Below are positions 25,975 to 35,980 of a DNA stretch of 64,000 nt, in pieces. The DNA lies in contig NZ_CP107942.1 in assembly GCF_036053395.1 (NCBI RefSeq), forward strand, positions 10,344,001-10,408,000, given 5' to 3'. The notes under the pieces were generated by a model, which saw only the letters and a program-made list of their open reading frames with translations, made no database searches and was not told the DNA's origin. Numbering within the stretch: the stretch's first letter is position 1; every line of letters starts with the position of its first letter. The stretch is from Actinoplanes sp. NBC_00393. GTDB lineage: Bacteria; Actinomycetota; Actinomycetes; Mycobacteriales; Micromonosporaceae. The translations under genes and the position numbers were made by a program.

Positions 25975-26397
25975 ATGGCCAAGGCAACCGACACCCGGCC
26001 CGGTTCGACCGGTGGGTCCGCCGCGGAGCGCAGCCGCACCACCGAGGAGATCGAACAGATCCGGCAGGCGCTGGTCGAGCGGCTGCACGAGCTGCAGGCC
26101 GAGTACGATCAGGCGCTCAGCGAGATCACCGAGTTGCAGCGCGAGCGGTTCGCCGACTCGGCCGGGGACGACCAGGCCGACACCGGCACCAAGACGTTCG
26201 AGCGGGAACAGGAGATCACGCTGGCGAACAACCTGCTCGAGCGGATCACACAGGTGGAACGCGCCATCGAACGACTCGGTTCGGGCAACTACGGTTGGTG
26301 TGAGCGGTGCGGTAACCAGATCCCGGTCGAGAGACTGGCCGCGTTCCCGTCCGCCACGCTCTGTGTCTCTTGTAAGCAGTTGGAGGAACGACGCTGA
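25975..26397 (+). CDS. DksA/TraR-type zinc finger protein
   Basis: A 140-residue protein: an acidic helical N-terminal part with a coiled coil (about 25-95), then a four-cysteine zinc finger (WCERCGNQIPVERLAAFPSATLCVSC, about 107-132). This is the DksA C4-type motif; DksA-like proteins enter the RNA polymerase secondary channel. ATG 25975 has GAGGGAGCG in front. The gene is close to lspA, whose possible CTG start overlaps this stop codon. In actinobacteria the DksA-like role is inferred. Confidence 0.88.
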   Translation: MAKATDTRPGSTGGSAAERSRTTEEIEQIRQALVERLHELQAEYDQALSEITELQRERFADSAGDDQADTGTKTFEREQEITLANNLLERITQVERAIERLGSGNYGWCERCGNQIPVERLAAFPSATLCVSCKQLEERR

Positions 26398-26450
26398 ACG
26401 CCGACGAGCCAGCGGCCGCGGAGAAGTCTCCGCGGTTCGCGCCCCGCGCC

Positions 26451-26990
26451 GTGGCCGTGCTGGCCGCCACCGCAGTGATCGCCGTGGCGGTCGACCAGTG
26501 GACCAAGCACCTCTCCACCGAGAATCTGGAGCCGGGCGAGCCGGTCCGGATCCTCGGCGGGCTGGTCCATCTCTCGCTGCTGCGCAACAGTGGCGCGGCG
26601 TTCAGCTTCGGTAGCTCGTACACCTGGGTCTTTCCGCTCATCACCCTGGTGGTGGTCGGGTGGATCGGGTTCATGGCGAGCCGGCTGCGCTCGGTGCCCT
26701 GGGCGATCGCGCTGGGCCTGGTGCTCGGTGGCGCGCTCGGCAACCTGACCGACCGGCTGTTCCGGGCGCCCGGCTTCCTGCACGGCCACGTGGTCGACAT
26801 GATCAGCGTCTTCGGGCCGTACGGGGAGTATTTCGCCGTCTTCAACATCGCCGACAGCTGCCTGAGCGTCGGTGTGGTGCTCGCCGTGCTGCTCGAGCTG
26901 ACCGGCCGCCAGCGTGACGGCAGCCGCCTGCCCAGCAAGAAGAACGCGCCGCAGACCAAGCCGGCCACCGGGACGGAGGAGCGCGCGTGA
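26451..26990 (+). CDS. lspA: Lipoprotein signal peptidase LspA
   Basis: The aspartyl protease that removes the signal peptide of diacylated prolipoproteins. Four membrane helices; catalytic Asp residues lie in GNLTDRLFR and FNIADSCLS, with VDQWTKHL and [12 protein letters not shown] also conserved. The start is doubtful. GTG 26451 begins almost inside helix 1, while the same frame is open upstream to a CTG at 26394 that has GGAGGAACGA in front and overlaps the preceding stop. The extra residues (…SPRFAPRA) would give a normal basic N-terminus. The C-terminal 35 residues are basic and disordered. Confidence 0.93.
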   Translation: MAVLAATAVIAVAVDQWTKHLSTENLEPGEPVRILGGLVHLSLLRNSGAAFSFGSSYTWVFPLITLVVVGWIGFMASRLRSVPWAIALGLVLGGALGNLTDRLFRAPGFLHGHVVDMISVFGPYGEYFAVFNIADSCLSVGVVLAVLLELTGRQRDGSRLPSKKNAPQTKPATGTEERA

Positions 26991-27916
26991 GCGGACAGCG
27001 TTCTCTGCCGGTGCCGGACGGGCTGGACGGGATGCGGCTGGACCAGGCGGTGTCCCGGCTCTTCGGGCTCTCCCGGACCGCGGCCGCGACCCTGGTCGAG
27101 TCCGGTGACGCCCTGGTCGACGGGGTGGCCCGGACCAAGTCGGAGAAGGTCAGCGCCGGCTCCTGGCTGGAGGTCACCCTGCCCGCCCCGGCGGCCGCGC
27201 CGGTCGTCGTGGCCGCGCCGGTGCACGGCCTCGGCATCATCTACAGCGACGACGACATCGTGGTGGTGGACAAGCCGGTCGGGGTCGCGGCGCACCCCAG
27301 CCCCGGCTGGACCGGCCCGACCGTCGTCGGCGGCCTGGCCGCGATGGGGCAGAACGTGGCGACCAGCGGCGCCGCCGAGCGGCAGGGCGTGGTGCACCGC
27401 CTCGACGTGGGCACCACCGGCCTGATGGTGGTGGCCAAGAGCGAGTCGGCGTACAGCTTCTTGAAACGCGCTTTCAAGGAGCGCGAGGTGGAGAAGCGCT
27501 ATCACGCCGTGGTCCAGGGCCACCTCGACCCGCTGCGCGGCACCATCGACGCCCCGATCGACCGGCACCCGACCGCGGACTGGAAGTTCGCGGTGATGTC
27601 CGGCGGCAAGCCGAGCGTCACCCACTACGACACCCTCGAGGCGTTCCGCTCGGCCAGCCTGGTCGACGTGCGGCTGGAGACCGGGCGGACCCACCAGATC
27701 CGGGTGCACTTCTCGGCGATGCGGCACCCCTGCGCCGGCGACCTGACCTACGGCGCGGATCCCACCCTGGCCGCCCGGCTCAAGCTCGACCGGCAGTGGC
27801 TGCACGCCCGCGAGTTGGCGTTCCAGCACCCCCGGACGTACGAGGAGGTTCGGTTCGTCAGCGACTACCCTGACGACCTGAAATACGCGCTGGACGTCCT
27901 GGAGGACGCCGGCTGA
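26987..27916 (+). CDS. RluA-family 23S rRNA pseudouridine synthase (RluD-like)
   Basis: A 309-residue enzyme with an N-terminal S4 RNA-binding domain ([29 protein letters not shown]) and an RluA catalytic domain. The active-site block [16 protein letters not shown] contains the catalytic Asp, and the substrate loop [19 protein letters not shown] is intact. The family isomerises uridines in rRNA; RluD is the closest type by length and S4 domain. It overlaps lspA by 4 bp (GTGA), a pairing seen in many bacteria. Confidence 0.92.
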   Translation: MSGQRSLPVPDGLDGMRLDQAVSRLFGLSRTAAATLVESGDALVDGVARTKSEKVSAGSWLEVTLPAPAAAPVVVAAPVHGLGIIYSDDDIVVVDKPVGVAAHPSPGWTGPTVVGGLAAMGQNVATSGAAERQGVVHRLDVGTTGLMVVAKSESAYSFLKRAFKEREVEKRYHAVVQGHLDPLRGTIDAPIDRHPTADWKFAVMSGGKPSVTHYDTLEAFRSASLVDVRLETGRTHQIRVHFSAMRHPCAGDLTYGADPTLAARLKLDRQWLHARELAFQHPRTYEEVRFVSDYPDDLKYALDVLEDAG

Positions 27917-27935
27917 CCTTTGTCGGGAGTAAGCC

Positions 27936-28973
27936 TTGGGCCCCGCGCACCGAATGCGGGCAGTCCTCGTCCGTTTCGGGGGCGGCTCCCTCCGGTTGCA
28001 GATCATGACCGGAGTGGCGCTGGCGGCTACCGTCACACTGGTGCTCCTGGTCGTCTGGGCGGACCGTGAGCTGCCGTCCGGGGAGGCGCCCGGCGACGTG
28101 GTCCGGGTCGGCGTGGTCGAGGGGCAGTCGGTCTCCGGCTATCTACAGGCGTCGCAGGAGGAGCTGGCGAAGCTCACCGACCCCTCGGCGCCGGCCGCCG
28201 GGGACACCTGGGCGCTGGTCAGCCTCCGCGACTACGCCGCGCCGGCCCGGGTGGCCGAGCTGATGTCCGGCGTCACGGTGGCGCAGGTGTACGCGCGGGT
28301 GCCGCTTCCGGCCACCCGGACGCAGGTGAGCCGGATCCCGGTGTACGTGATGCCCGGCGACGTGGCCTCCGGCATGCTGAACGCCGCGCTGAGCCGGGAC
28401 CAGGAGCAGGCCGAGTACATGCGGCTGAGCCGCGCGCTGACCGGTTCCGGGCGCAACGAGACCAGGCTGCGGGCGGCGTACGAGTCCGCGGCCCGTACCG
28501 CCGCCGAGGAGGCCGCCGCGTACCGGGCCGGGTGCGCGTGCGTCTTCGCCGCGGTGGTCCGGGCCGGCCCGACGGTGCTGGACGGCCTGTCCGCCCGTTC
28601 CGGGGTGCGGTCGGTGGACCCCGCACCGGAGGTGCACCAGCTGGACCGCACCGAGTTCCGGCCGCCGCTTCCCGAGGACACCGGCACGGCCGATCCGGAT
28701 CCCACGACCGGCGTGGTGCCGTCCGGTGCGGCGGCCTCGCCGGCTGTGCCGAAGCCGTCGGCGCCCGTTGCCCCGGCCCTGCCGACGCGGATACCGTCGT
28801 CGATCGGGACTCCTGTGACATCCGCCTCACCGGAGAATTCGGGCGGGGAGTCGCTCCCGGCCGTATTGCCTTCCGAGCAAGGCATTGCCGTACCCTCTGC
28901 ACCGGACACGAGTCCTGTTCGGGAAAGGTCAGGTCCGTCCGCGGGAGCATCCGGTGGCGGATCCGGCCGTTAG
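27936..28973 (+). CDS. Membrane-anchored protein of unknown function
   Basis: 345 residues from TTG 27936 (GGGAG at good distance) or 339 from ATG 27954. One membrane helix near 24-42 (GVALAATVTLVLLVVWA) is followed by an outside domain of about 200 residues and a Pro/Ser-rich tail. The domain holds RIPVYVMPGDVASGMLNAALSRDQEQAEYMRL and a close Cys pair in YRAGCACVFAAVVRAG. No family recognised. It lies between the rRNA modification gene and a MinD-like ATPase on the same strand. Confidence 0.7.
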   Translation: MGPAHRMRAVLVRFGGGSLRLQIMTGVALAATVTLVLLVVWADRELPSGEAPGDVVRVGVVEGQSVSGYLQASQEELAKLTDPSAPAAGDTWALVSLRDYAAPARVAELMSGVTVAQVYARVPLPATRTQVSRIPVYVMPGDVASGMLNAALSRDQEQAEYMRLSRALTGSGRNETRLRAAYESAARTAAEEAAAYRAGCACVFAAVVRAGPTVLDGLSARSGVRSVDPAPEVHQLDRTEFRPPLPEDTGTADPDPTTGVVPSGAAASPAVPKPSAPVAPALPTRIPSSIGTPVTSASPENSGGESLPAVLPSEQGIAVPSAPDTSPVRERSGPSAGASGGGSGR

Positions 28974-29154
28974 GTTTTCCGTCTGCGAAACGTTCGGGTG
29001 GATGCACGTGCACGACCAGCGTGCCGCTATGTGATCAAGAACGACCGGAGGATGGGCGGTCGGCCGGTGGCCCGAATAGGGTTCTCGTCCGTAGCCTGTC
29101 GGGGGCGAGAACGTCGCCGAGGACCAAATCGGGTAGGCGCAGAAAGGACGAGCC

Positions 29155-30624
29155 GTGGACGGGACCGAGACCGGCTGGGGCCGGCCTGCGGAACCAGCCC
29201 CGCGCTGGCGGGCGCTGCTCGACCGTGCCCGGCATGGTAACCGCAGCGAGGAGCCGGACGAGGCTCAGCAGGACGCCCAGCAGCAGCAACAGCGAGGTCA
29301 GCAGCCGCCGGCCGGCCGTGGCGCGGCCCCGGTGGAACGCCGGCCGTTCAATCCGCTGGACCCGCGGGCGGCCGAGCGCCGGCCCGCCGAGCCGCCGGCC
29401 GAGCAGCGCCCGATGCCGCAGCGGCCGATCAACCCGCTCGACCCGCGCTGGCAGTCCCGCCGCGACGCCGAGCAGCAGAACAGCTTCTTCGAGCCGGCGC
29501 CGCGGTCCGGCCAGCCTCCCGCGCAGCCGCCGGCCCCGGCGCAGCCGCCCGCCCGGGAGTACGGCGCGGGCGCCGGTTACGCCGCCCCGCCCCGGGAGTA
29601 TCCGCCGAACGGGTACGCGCCCGGCACCGGCTACCCGCAACCGCCGAACGGCTACTCGCCGCCGGCCTATCCCCCCGCGCAGGCAGCGCCGGCTCCGGCG
29701 TACCCCCAGGCCCCTCCTGCTCCGGCTGCCCCGCGCACGCCCGCTGTGCAGCCCGCGCCGACCTCGCCCGCCCCGGCGGCGGCCCGGATCGAGTGGCGGC
29801 AGACCCGCGCCGACGACGGGATGGACCGGGCTGTCGGGGTGATGCGCCGCAAGCTCGGCAAGCCGCGCGTGCTGGCGTTCGCCAACCCGAAGGGCGGGGT
29901 GCACAAGACCACCGCCACCGTGCTCGCCGCGGCCACCATCGGCAGCGTGCGCGGCCGGGGGGTGCTCGCCTGGGACGACAACGAGCTGCGCGGCACGCTC
30001 GGTCTGCGGGCCGGCAGCGCCCGCCACGCCCGGACGATCAAGCACCTGCTCGCCGACCTGATGCGGATCGAGAACCTGCACGGCGACGCGCTGCTGCAGG
30101 AGCTCGACGCCTATCTGCGGCACGCCTCGGACGGGTCGTACGACGTGCTCGCCGGTGAGGAGAACCCGCGGTTCGCCCAGCGGCTCGACCAGAGCACTGT
30201 GCGCCGGGTGATGGATCTGCTGCGGCGTACCCATGACGTGATCTGTGTGGACACCGGCAACAACGTGGAGAGCGTGAACTGGCAGACGGTGATGCGCACC
30301 GCCGACCAGCTGGTGATCACCACGGTGCCCCGCGAGGACGCCGCGTTCACCGCCGACTGGATGCTCGACGTGCTCGAGGAGAGCGGGATGGGCGACATGG
30401 TGTCCAACGCCGTGACGTTGATCTCCTGCCCGTCGCCGGGTCACCTGCCGCTGCTCGAGGACTTCAAGAAGCACTTCGCCACGCGTACGCGTGCGGTCGC
30501 CGTGGTGCCCTACGACCCGGCGCTCGAGGTCGGTTCGTCGATCGAGTACGGCGATCTGCAGAACGAGACACGCCAGGCCTGGCTGCGGGCCGCGTCGACG
30601 ATGCTGGAGCCGTTCGCGGAGTAG
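29155..30624 (+). CDS. MinD/ParA-like ATPase with proline-rich N-terminus
   Basis: 489 residues from GTG 29155 (AGAAAGGA upstream). The first 215 or so residues are disordered and Pro/Gln/Tyr/Gly-rich. The C-terminal domain is a SIMIBI ATPase: [24 protein letters not shown] as deviant Walker [12 protein letters not shown] as the Walker B/switch region and [16 protein letters not shown]. The Walker A has His where MinD/ParA usually have Gly (KGGVGKT), but the Lys residues remain. No parB-like partner is adjacent. A role in positioning or secretion is possible but unproven. Confidence 0.8.
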   Translation: MDGTETGWGRPAEPAPRWRALLDRARHGNRSEEPDEAQQDAQQQQQRGQQPPAGRGAAPVERRPFNPLDPRAAERRPAEPPAEQRPMPQRPINPLDPRWQSRRDAEQQNSFFEPAPRSGQPPAQPPAPAQPPAREYGAGAGYAAPPREYPPNGYAPGTGYPQPPNGYSPPAYPPAQAAPAPAYPQAPPAPAAPRTPAVQPAPTSPAPAAARIEWRQTRADDGMDRAVGVMRRKLGKPRVLAFANPKGGVHKTTATVLAAATIGSVRGRGVLAWDDNELRGTLGLRAGSARHARTIKHLLADLMRIENLHGDALLQELDAYLRHASDGSYDVLAGEENPRFAQRLDQSTVRRVMDLLRRTHDVICVDTGNNVESVNWQTVMRTADQLVITTVPREDAAFTADWMLDVLEESGMGDMVSNAVTLISCPSPGHLPLLEDFKKHFATRTRAVAVVPYDPALEVGSSIEYGDLQNETRQAWLRAASTMLEPFAE

Positions 30625-30682
30625 GTTTCGTCGTACGTCCGGGCTAGGCTTCTCGGCGCCGTCAAGGAAGAGGGGGTTCCGG

Positions 30683-33600
30683 GTGTCTGACTCGTTCGTG
30701 CACCTTCATGTGCACACCGAGTATTCAATGCTCGACGGGGCGGCCCGGATCAAGGAACTCCTCGGTGAGGCGAAACGGCTCGGCATGCCGGCCGCCGCGA
30801 TCACCGACCACGGCAACATGCACGGCGCCTACGAGATGTACAGGCAGGCCAAAGACGCCGGCATCATCCCGGTGATCGGCGTCGAGGCCTATCTCGCGCC
30901 CGATTCGCGGCTGACCAAGAGCCGGGTCAAGTGGGGCCGTCCGGAGCAGAAATCGGACGACGTCTCCGGTAACGGTGCGTACACGCACATGACCATGTGG
31001 GCGCGCAACGCGGTCGGTTTGAAGAACCTGTTCCGGCTCAACTCGCGGGCGTCCATCGAGGGCCAGCTCGGTAAGTACCCGCGGATGGACTTCGACATCA
31101 TCGCGGAGCACGCCGAGGGCATCATGGGCACCACCGGCTGCCCGTCCGGCGCGGTGCAGACCCGGCTGCGGCTCGGCCAGTTCGACGAGGCGCTCAAGTC
31201 CGCCGCGATGTACCAGGAAGCCCTCGGCAAGGACAACTACTTCCTCGAGATCATGGACCACGGCCTCTCCATCGAGAAGCGGGTCCGGGACGGCCTGCTC
31301 GAGATCGGGCAGAAGCTCGGCATCAAGCCGCTGGTGACCAACGACTCGCACTACACGTACGAAGCGCAGGCCGAGGCGCACGACGTGCTGCTGTGCGTGC
31401 AGACCGGCAGCAACGTGGCCGACCCCAACCGGTTCCGGTTCGACGGCAACGGCTACTTCGTGAAGTCGGCCGACCAGATGCGCGCGGTGGACTCGTCCGA
31501 GGCCTGGCAGGAGGGCTGCCGCAACACGCTGCTGGTGGCCGAGAAGGTGGACATCGACGGGATGTTCACCTTCAAGAACCTGATGCCCCGGTTCCCCATC
31601 CCGGACGGCTACACCGAGGAGGAGTACTTCCGGCATGTGGCGTTCGAGGGCCTGCGCCGGCGCTTCCCGGACGGCATCCCGGAGACGCACGTCAAGCAGG
31701 CGGAGTACGAGTTGGGCGTCATCATCCAGATGGGCTTCCCGGCGTACTTCCTGGTCGTCGCCGACTTCATCCAGTGGGCGAAGAACAACGGCATCGCCGT
31801 CGGCCCGGGTCGTGGCTCGGCCGCGGGCTCGCTGGTGGCGTACGCGATGGGCATCACCGACCTCGACCCGCTGCCGCACGGCCTGATCTTCGAGCGGTTC
31901 CTCAACCCCGAGCGTGTCTCGATGCCCGATGTCGACATCGACTTCGACGAGCGCCGGCGCGGCGAGGTGATCCGGTATGTGACGGAGAAGTGGGGCGACG
32001 ACCGGGTCGCCCAGATCGCGACGTTCGGCACGATCAAGGCGAAGGCTGCGATCAAAGACTCGGCCCGGGTGCTGGGCTACCCGTTCGCGGTCGGCGACCG
32101 GATCACCAAGGCCATGCCGCCGGACGTGATGGGCAAGGGCATCACCCTCGGCGGCATCTTCAACAAAGAGGACAAGCGGTACAACGAGGCCGGTGAGATC
32201 CGCTCGCTCTACGAGACGGACCCGGACGTCAAGAAGGTGATCGACACCGCGCGCGGCATCGAGGGCCTGATCCGGCAGACCGGTGTGCACGCGGCCGGCG
32301 TGATCATGTCCGCCGAGCCGATCATCGACCACATCCCGCTGATGCGCCGGGCCACCGACGGCGTGATCATCACGCAGTTCGACTACCCGACCTGCGAGAC
32401 GCTCGGCCTGCTGAAGATGGACTTCCTGGGCCTGCGGAACCTGACGATCATCGACGACGCGAACAAGAACATCGAGCTCAACCACGGCAAGGCGCTGGAT
32501 CTGCTGGCCCTCCCGCTGGACGATCAGGCGGCGTACGACCTGCTGGCTCGCGGCGACACCCTGGGCGTGTTCCAGCTCGACGGTGGCCCGATGCGCTCGC
32601 TGCTGCGCCTGATGAAGCCGGACAACTTCGAGGACATCTCCGCCGTCCTGGCGCTCTACCGTCCCGGTCCGATGGGCGTCGACTCGCACACCAACTACGC
32701 GCTCCGTAAGAACAAGCTCCAGGAGATCACCCCGATCCACCCGGAGCTGGAGGAGCCGCTGCGCGAGATCCTGGAGCCGACCTACGGCCTGATCGTCTAT
32801 CAGGAGCAGGTGCAGCGCGCCGCGCAGATCCTCGCCGGTTACAGCCTCGGCCAGGCCGACCTGCTCCGCCGCGCGATGGGTAAGAAGAAGAAGGAGATCC
32901 TCGACAAGGAGTTCGTCCCGTTCCGCGACGGCTGCCGGGAGAACGGCTACTCCGACGAGGCCACCCAGGCGGTGTGGGACGTGCTGGTCCCGTTCGCCGG
33001 CTACGCGTTCAACAAGGCGCACTCCGCGGCGTACGGGCTGGTCTCCTACTGGACGGCGTACCTGAAAGCGCACTACCCGGCCGAGTACATGGCCGGTCTG
33101 CTCACCAGCGTCGGTGACGACAAGGACAAGATGGCGGTCTACCTGGCCGAGTGCCGCCGCATGGGCATCCAGGTGCTGCCGCCGGACGTGAACCAGTCGG
33201 CCGGCCCGTTCACCCCGGTCGGCAAGGACATCCGGTTCGGTCTCGGCGCGGTCCGCAACGTCGGTGGCAACGTCGTCGAGGCGGTCGTCCGGTGCCGCAA
33301 GGAGAAGTCGGAGTACACCGACTTCTACGACTTCCTGTCCAAGGTCGACGCAGTGGCCTGCAACAAGCGGACCATCGAATCCTTGATCAAGGCGGGCGCC
33401 TTCGACTCGATGGGGCACAGCCGCAAGGGTCTGCTGGCGGTGCACGCCGAGGCCATCGATGCGTACGCGGATGTCAAGCGCAACGAGGCAGCCGGGCAGT
33501 TCGACCTCTTCGGCGCCTTCGGTGACACCGACTCCGGGGTGTCGGCGACGGTCGCCATGCCGGTGATCGGCGACAGCGAGTGGGACAAGCGCGACAAGCT

Positions 33601-34216
33601 GGCCTTCGAGCGGGAGATGCTCGGCCTCTACGTCTCCGACCATCCGCTCGCCGGTCTCGAGGTGCTCCTGCAGAATTCGGCGGACACCAGCATCGCCGCG
33701 CTCAACGAGGAGGGCTCAGTGCCGGACGGCCAGGTGGTGACCCTCGCCGGCATCCTCACCGGGGTGCAGCGCCGGATCACCAAGCAGGGCCGGGCGTGGG
33801 CCTCAGCTACCCTGGAGGACCTGGCCGGCGGGGTCGAGGCGCTCTTCTTCCCGAACACGTACGAGCTGGTCGGGCAGTACATCGCCGAGGACGCGATCGT
33901 GGTGGTGAAGGGCCGGGTCGACCGGCGCGACGACACCCCGCGGATCATGGCGATGGACATGTCCATCCCCGACATCACCCACAACCCGGACACCAAGCCG
34001 GTCACCCTCACGATGCCGATCACCCGGTGCACACCGCCGCTGGTGGACGAGCTCAAGGAGATCCTGGTGAGCCATCCGGGCGACACCGAGGTGCACGTCC
34101 ACCTGCAGAACGGCAGCCGGACCACGGTGATGCGCCTCGGTGGCGTCCGGGTCGCGGCGACCCCGGCGCTGCGGGCCGACCTCAAAATGATCCTCGGCCC
34201 GTCGGCCGTGGCCTGA
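30683..34216 (+). CDS. dnaE: DNA polymerase III alpha subunit DnaE
   Basis: The replicative polymerase, 1177 residues from GTG 30683, the usual size for actinobacterial DnaE1. It has the N-terminal PHP domain ([28 protein letters not shown]) and the C-family catalytic core with [18 protein letters not shown] and [12 protein letters not shown] (Asp418 and Asp420). Then come the fingers, helix-hairpin-helix and OB domain ([23 protein letters not shown]). GGAAGAGGGGG lies before the start. The frame is open upstream but that part does not match DnaE. It stands as a single gene. Confidence 0.97.
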   Translation: MSDSFVHLHVHTEYSMLDGAARIKELLGEAKRLGMPAAAITDHGNMHGAYEMYRQAKDAGIIPVIGVEAYLAPDSRLTKSRVKWGRPEQKSDDVSGNGAYTHMTMWARNAVGLKNLFRLNSRASIEGQLGKYPRMDFDIIAEHAEGIMGTTGCPSGAVQTRLRLGQFDEALKSAAMYQEALGKDNYFLEIMDHGLSIEKRVRDGLLEIGQKLGIKPLVTNDSHYTYEAQAEAHDVLLCVQTGSNVADPNRFRFDGNGYFVKSADQMRAVDSSEAWQEGCRNTLLVAEKVDIDGMFTFKNLMPRFPIPDGYTEEEYFRHVAFEGLRRRFPDGIPETHVKQAEYELGVIIQMGFPAYFLVVADFIQWAKNNGIAVGPGRGSAAGSLVAYAMGITDLDPLPHGLIFERFLNPERVSMPDVDIDFDERRRGEVIRYVTEKWGDDRVAQIATFGTIKAKAAIKDSARVLGYPFAVGDRITKAMPPDVMGKGITLGGIFNKEDKRYNEAGEIRSLYETDPDVKKVIDTARGIEGLIRQTGVHAAGVIMSAEPIIDHIPLMRRATDGVIITQFDYPTCETLGLLKMDFLGLRNLTIIDDANKNIELNHGKALDLLALPLDDQAAYDLLARGDTLGVFQLDGGPMRSLLRLMKPDNFEDISAVLALYRPGPMGVDSHTNYALRKNKLQEITPIHPELEEPLREILEPTYGLIVYQEQVQRAAQILAGYSLGQADLLRRAMGKKKKEILDKEFVPFRDGCRENGYSDEATQAVWDVLVPFAGYAFNKAHSAAYGLVSYWTAYLKAHYPAEYMAGLLTSVGDDKDKMAVYLAECRRMGIQVLPPDVNQSAGPFTPVGKDIRFGLGAVRNVGGNVVEAVVRCRKEKSEYTDFYDFLSKVDAVACNKRTIESLIKAGAFDSMGHSRKGLLAVHAEAIDAYADVKRNEAAGQFDLFGAFGDTDSGVSATVAMPVIGDSEWDKRDKLAFEREMLGLYVSDHPLAGLEVLLQNSADTSIAALNEEGSVPDGQVVTLAGILTGVQRRITKQGRAWASATLEDLAGGVEALFFPNTYELVGQYIAEDAIVVVKGRVDRRDDTPRIMAMDMSIPDITHNPDTKPVTLTMPITRCTPPLVDELKEILVSHPGDTEVHVHLQNGSRTTVMRLGGVRVAATPALRADLKMILGPSAVA

Positions 34217-34246
34217 CGGCGACGGCCGATCTGGAAGGATCGCAGG

Positions 34247-35056
34247 GTGCACCCGAGTGAGGAGCCGGCCGAGCCGCCGTACCGTCCGGATCAGCCGTAC
34301 CAGCCTGAACAGCCCGGCCGGTGGTCGGTTCAGCGGTGGGGGATCGAGTACGGCAGCCGCCGGCCGTGGCGCCGGACGCTGACGGTCGCCGTCGTGCTCA
34401 CCGCGGTGGTCAGCGCTCTGGGCGTGCCGCTCGGGCTGCTCTGGGCGTGGCTGGCACCCGGTGTGCCGGTGGTCGACATCGGCGACAACGGCGTGGTGGT
34501 GAACGACCCCTCACCCGAGCAGTACATCGCGGCCGACGGCTGGTTCACCCTGCTCGGCCTCGGCTTCGGGATTCTCGTGGCGGTGGCCGCCTGGCTCGTC
34601 CTGCGCCGGGACCGCGGCCCGTTCCTCCTGCTCGGCGTGGTGCTCGGCACGTCGATCGCGGGCCACTGGGTGGCGCCGTTCGTCGGCGAGCTGATCGGCC
34701 GCGACGACTACGACCAGTGGCGCGCCACCGCGGCGCGCGGCGCCACCTTCCTGGCGCCGCCGGAGGTGCACTCGCTCGGCCCCACGCTGGTGCCGGCGTT
34801 CGCCGCGGCGATCGTGCTGACCCTGCTGGCCGGCTGGTCGAACGATCCGGATCTGGACCATCCCGGCGCCCAGCCCGGCTACGGTCCCAACCATCCGGGC
34901 ATGCTGCCGGGCTACCCCGGCTATCCGGGCGCCTACGACGTCCCTGATCACCGCGTCTACGAGCCGCCCTTCGACCAGCCGGTCCCGCCGCCCGGCACGA
35001 ACGGGGCCGGCGTCGGTTCGGAGCCCGCTCCGCCGGACCCGAATCGGCCCGCCTGA
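34247..35056 (+). CDS. Four-helix membrane protein with Pro/Tyr-rich tails
   Basis: A 269-residue protein from GTG 34247. Hydrophobic segments lie at about 43-66, 98-117, 125-148 and 182-202. The N-terminal 25 residues (PYRPDQPYQPEQPG) and the C-terminal 60 (GYGPNHPGMLPGYPGYPG) are Pro/Tyr/Gly-rich and probably cytoplasmic. It may belong to the actinobacterial DUF2567 group, but I cannot confirm that. It follows dnaE by 30 bp and could share its transcript. Confidence 0.7.
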   Translation: MHPSEEPAEPPYRPDQPYQPEQPGRWSVQRWGIEYGSRRPWRRTLTVAVVLTAVVSALGVPLGLLWAWLAPGVPVVDIGDNGVVVNDPSPEQYIAADGWFTLLGLGFGILVAVAAWLVLRRDRGPFLLLGVVLGTSIAGHWVAPFVGELIGRDDYDQWRATAARGATFLAPPEVHSLGPTLVPAFAAAIVLTLLAGWSNDPDLDHPGAQPGYGPNHPGMLPGYPGYPGAYDVPDHRVYEPPFDQPVPPPGTNGAGVGSEPAPPDPNRPA

Positions 35057-35058
35057 CG

Positions 35059-35139
35059 CTGCGCCGGCGCGCTTGGCGCTGGGCCGGCCGGCTTGGCGCA
35101 GGCGCCGACCGGCTTGGTGCTGCGCCGGCCGGCTTGGAG
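35059..35139. repeat. Four 20/21-bp tandem repeats
   Basis: Imperfect copies of CTGCGCCGGCCGGCTTGGCG start at 35059, 35079, 35099 and 35120, right after the stop of the membrane protein gene and just before the end of the convergent LON-domain gene. Each copy holds GCCGGC or GCCGGCCGGC, so the RNA would be strongly folded; it could act as a terminator for both genes. Confidence 0.75.
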
Positions 35140-35153
35140 TCGCGCTCCGGCGG

Positions 35154-35861
35154 TCAGTTCGGGCTGGCGGGGCGGGCGAGGTCGGAGAGCGGGACCGGGA
35201 CCGCGCGGACCCGGGCCAGCAGACCGGCCTCGCGGTTGAGCAGGCGCAACTCGGCGCGCAGCCGGCTCGCCGTGTCAGGCATGGCGAGCAGCAGCTGGCG
35301 CTCCTCGACGGTGAGCTGCGCGGTGGCGGCGACCAGGTGGGACAGCACGGTCGGGTCGTCGGGCACCTGGTCGAGCACCTCGGTGTTGGGGCGCAGCAGC
35401 TCCAGGTAGGTCTGGAAGGCGGTCAGCACCCGCGGCGCGAGCAGGTGGGCCGTCTGGTCGGCCGCGTCCTCCTCGGGCAGCCAGCGGACCTGCGCTGTGA
35501 GGTATGGCGCGCTGCCCTGCTCGATGCTGAGGACGGTGAACCGGCGCCGGCCGACGGTCATGATGTCGAAGCGGCCGTCCGGCAGCTCGGTGACGTGGCG
35601 CAGCTCGGCGGTGCAGCCCACCTCGTAAAGATCGGCGGCGCTGATCGGGGGTGTCTCCGTGGCCGCGCCGTCGCCGGGATCCGGCGCCACCTCGCTGCCG
35701 TGCCGGAGGGTGACCACGCCGAACTCGTGCGGTGTCTCCGCCGACTGCGCCACCAGCTCCCGGACGAGCGTGCGGTAACGCTCCTCGAAGATGTGCAGGG
35801 GCAGGACCAGACCGGGGAAGAGCACCGTGCTCAGCGGGAACACCGGCAGCCGATCGCTCAC
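35154..35861 (-). CDS. LON substrate-binding domain protein
   Basis: A 235-residue protein made mostly of the Lon N-terminal domain without the AAA or protease parts. The start MSDRLPVFPLSTVLFPGLVLPLHIFEERYRTLV is diagnostic; GCTAELRHVTELPDGRFDIMTVGRRRFTVL also fits. A C-terminal helical part (about 150-235) follows. The biochemical role is unknown; substrate or peptide binding is inferred. It is divergent from hisD, with 119 bp between. Confidence 0.88.
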   Translation of the reverse strand: MSDRLPVFPLSTVLFPGLVLPLHIFEERYRTLVRELVAQSAETPHEFGVVTLRHGSEVAPDPGDGAATETPPISAADLYEVGCTAELRHVTELPDGRFDIMTVGRRRFTVLSIEQGSAPYLTAQVRWLPEEDAADQTAHLLAPRVLTAFQTYLELLRPNTEVLDQVPDDPTVLSHLVAATAQLTVEERQLLLAMPDTASRLRAELRLLNREAGLLARVRAVPVPLSDLARPASPN

Positions 35862-35968
35862 GCGTTCAGCCTAGTCTCCGACCGACCTTGGTCAACCCGG
35901 GCGAGAGGCGAGGTGTCTCAACGCCTGGGCCTGCCGGTCGCGGGCGGTAACTCGATTCCGGGGCCGCC

Positions 35969-35974
35969 TAGACT
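35969..35974 (+). promoter_or_regulatory. Likely -10 element for leaderless hisD
   Basis: TAGACT ends 6 nt before the hisD GTG at 35981, so the transcript would begin at or next to the start codon. No Shine-Dalgarno is seen. No clear -35 element is visible at the right distance. Confidence 0.55.
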
Positions 35975-35980
35975 GGGCGT

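Noticed and set aside
30725..33643. A 972-codon open frame on the minus strand inside dnaE
   Set aside because: It lies wholly opposite a well-supported dnaE; the protein is His/Val/Arg/Asp-rich with no domain. It is open only because high GC at third positions removes stop codons.
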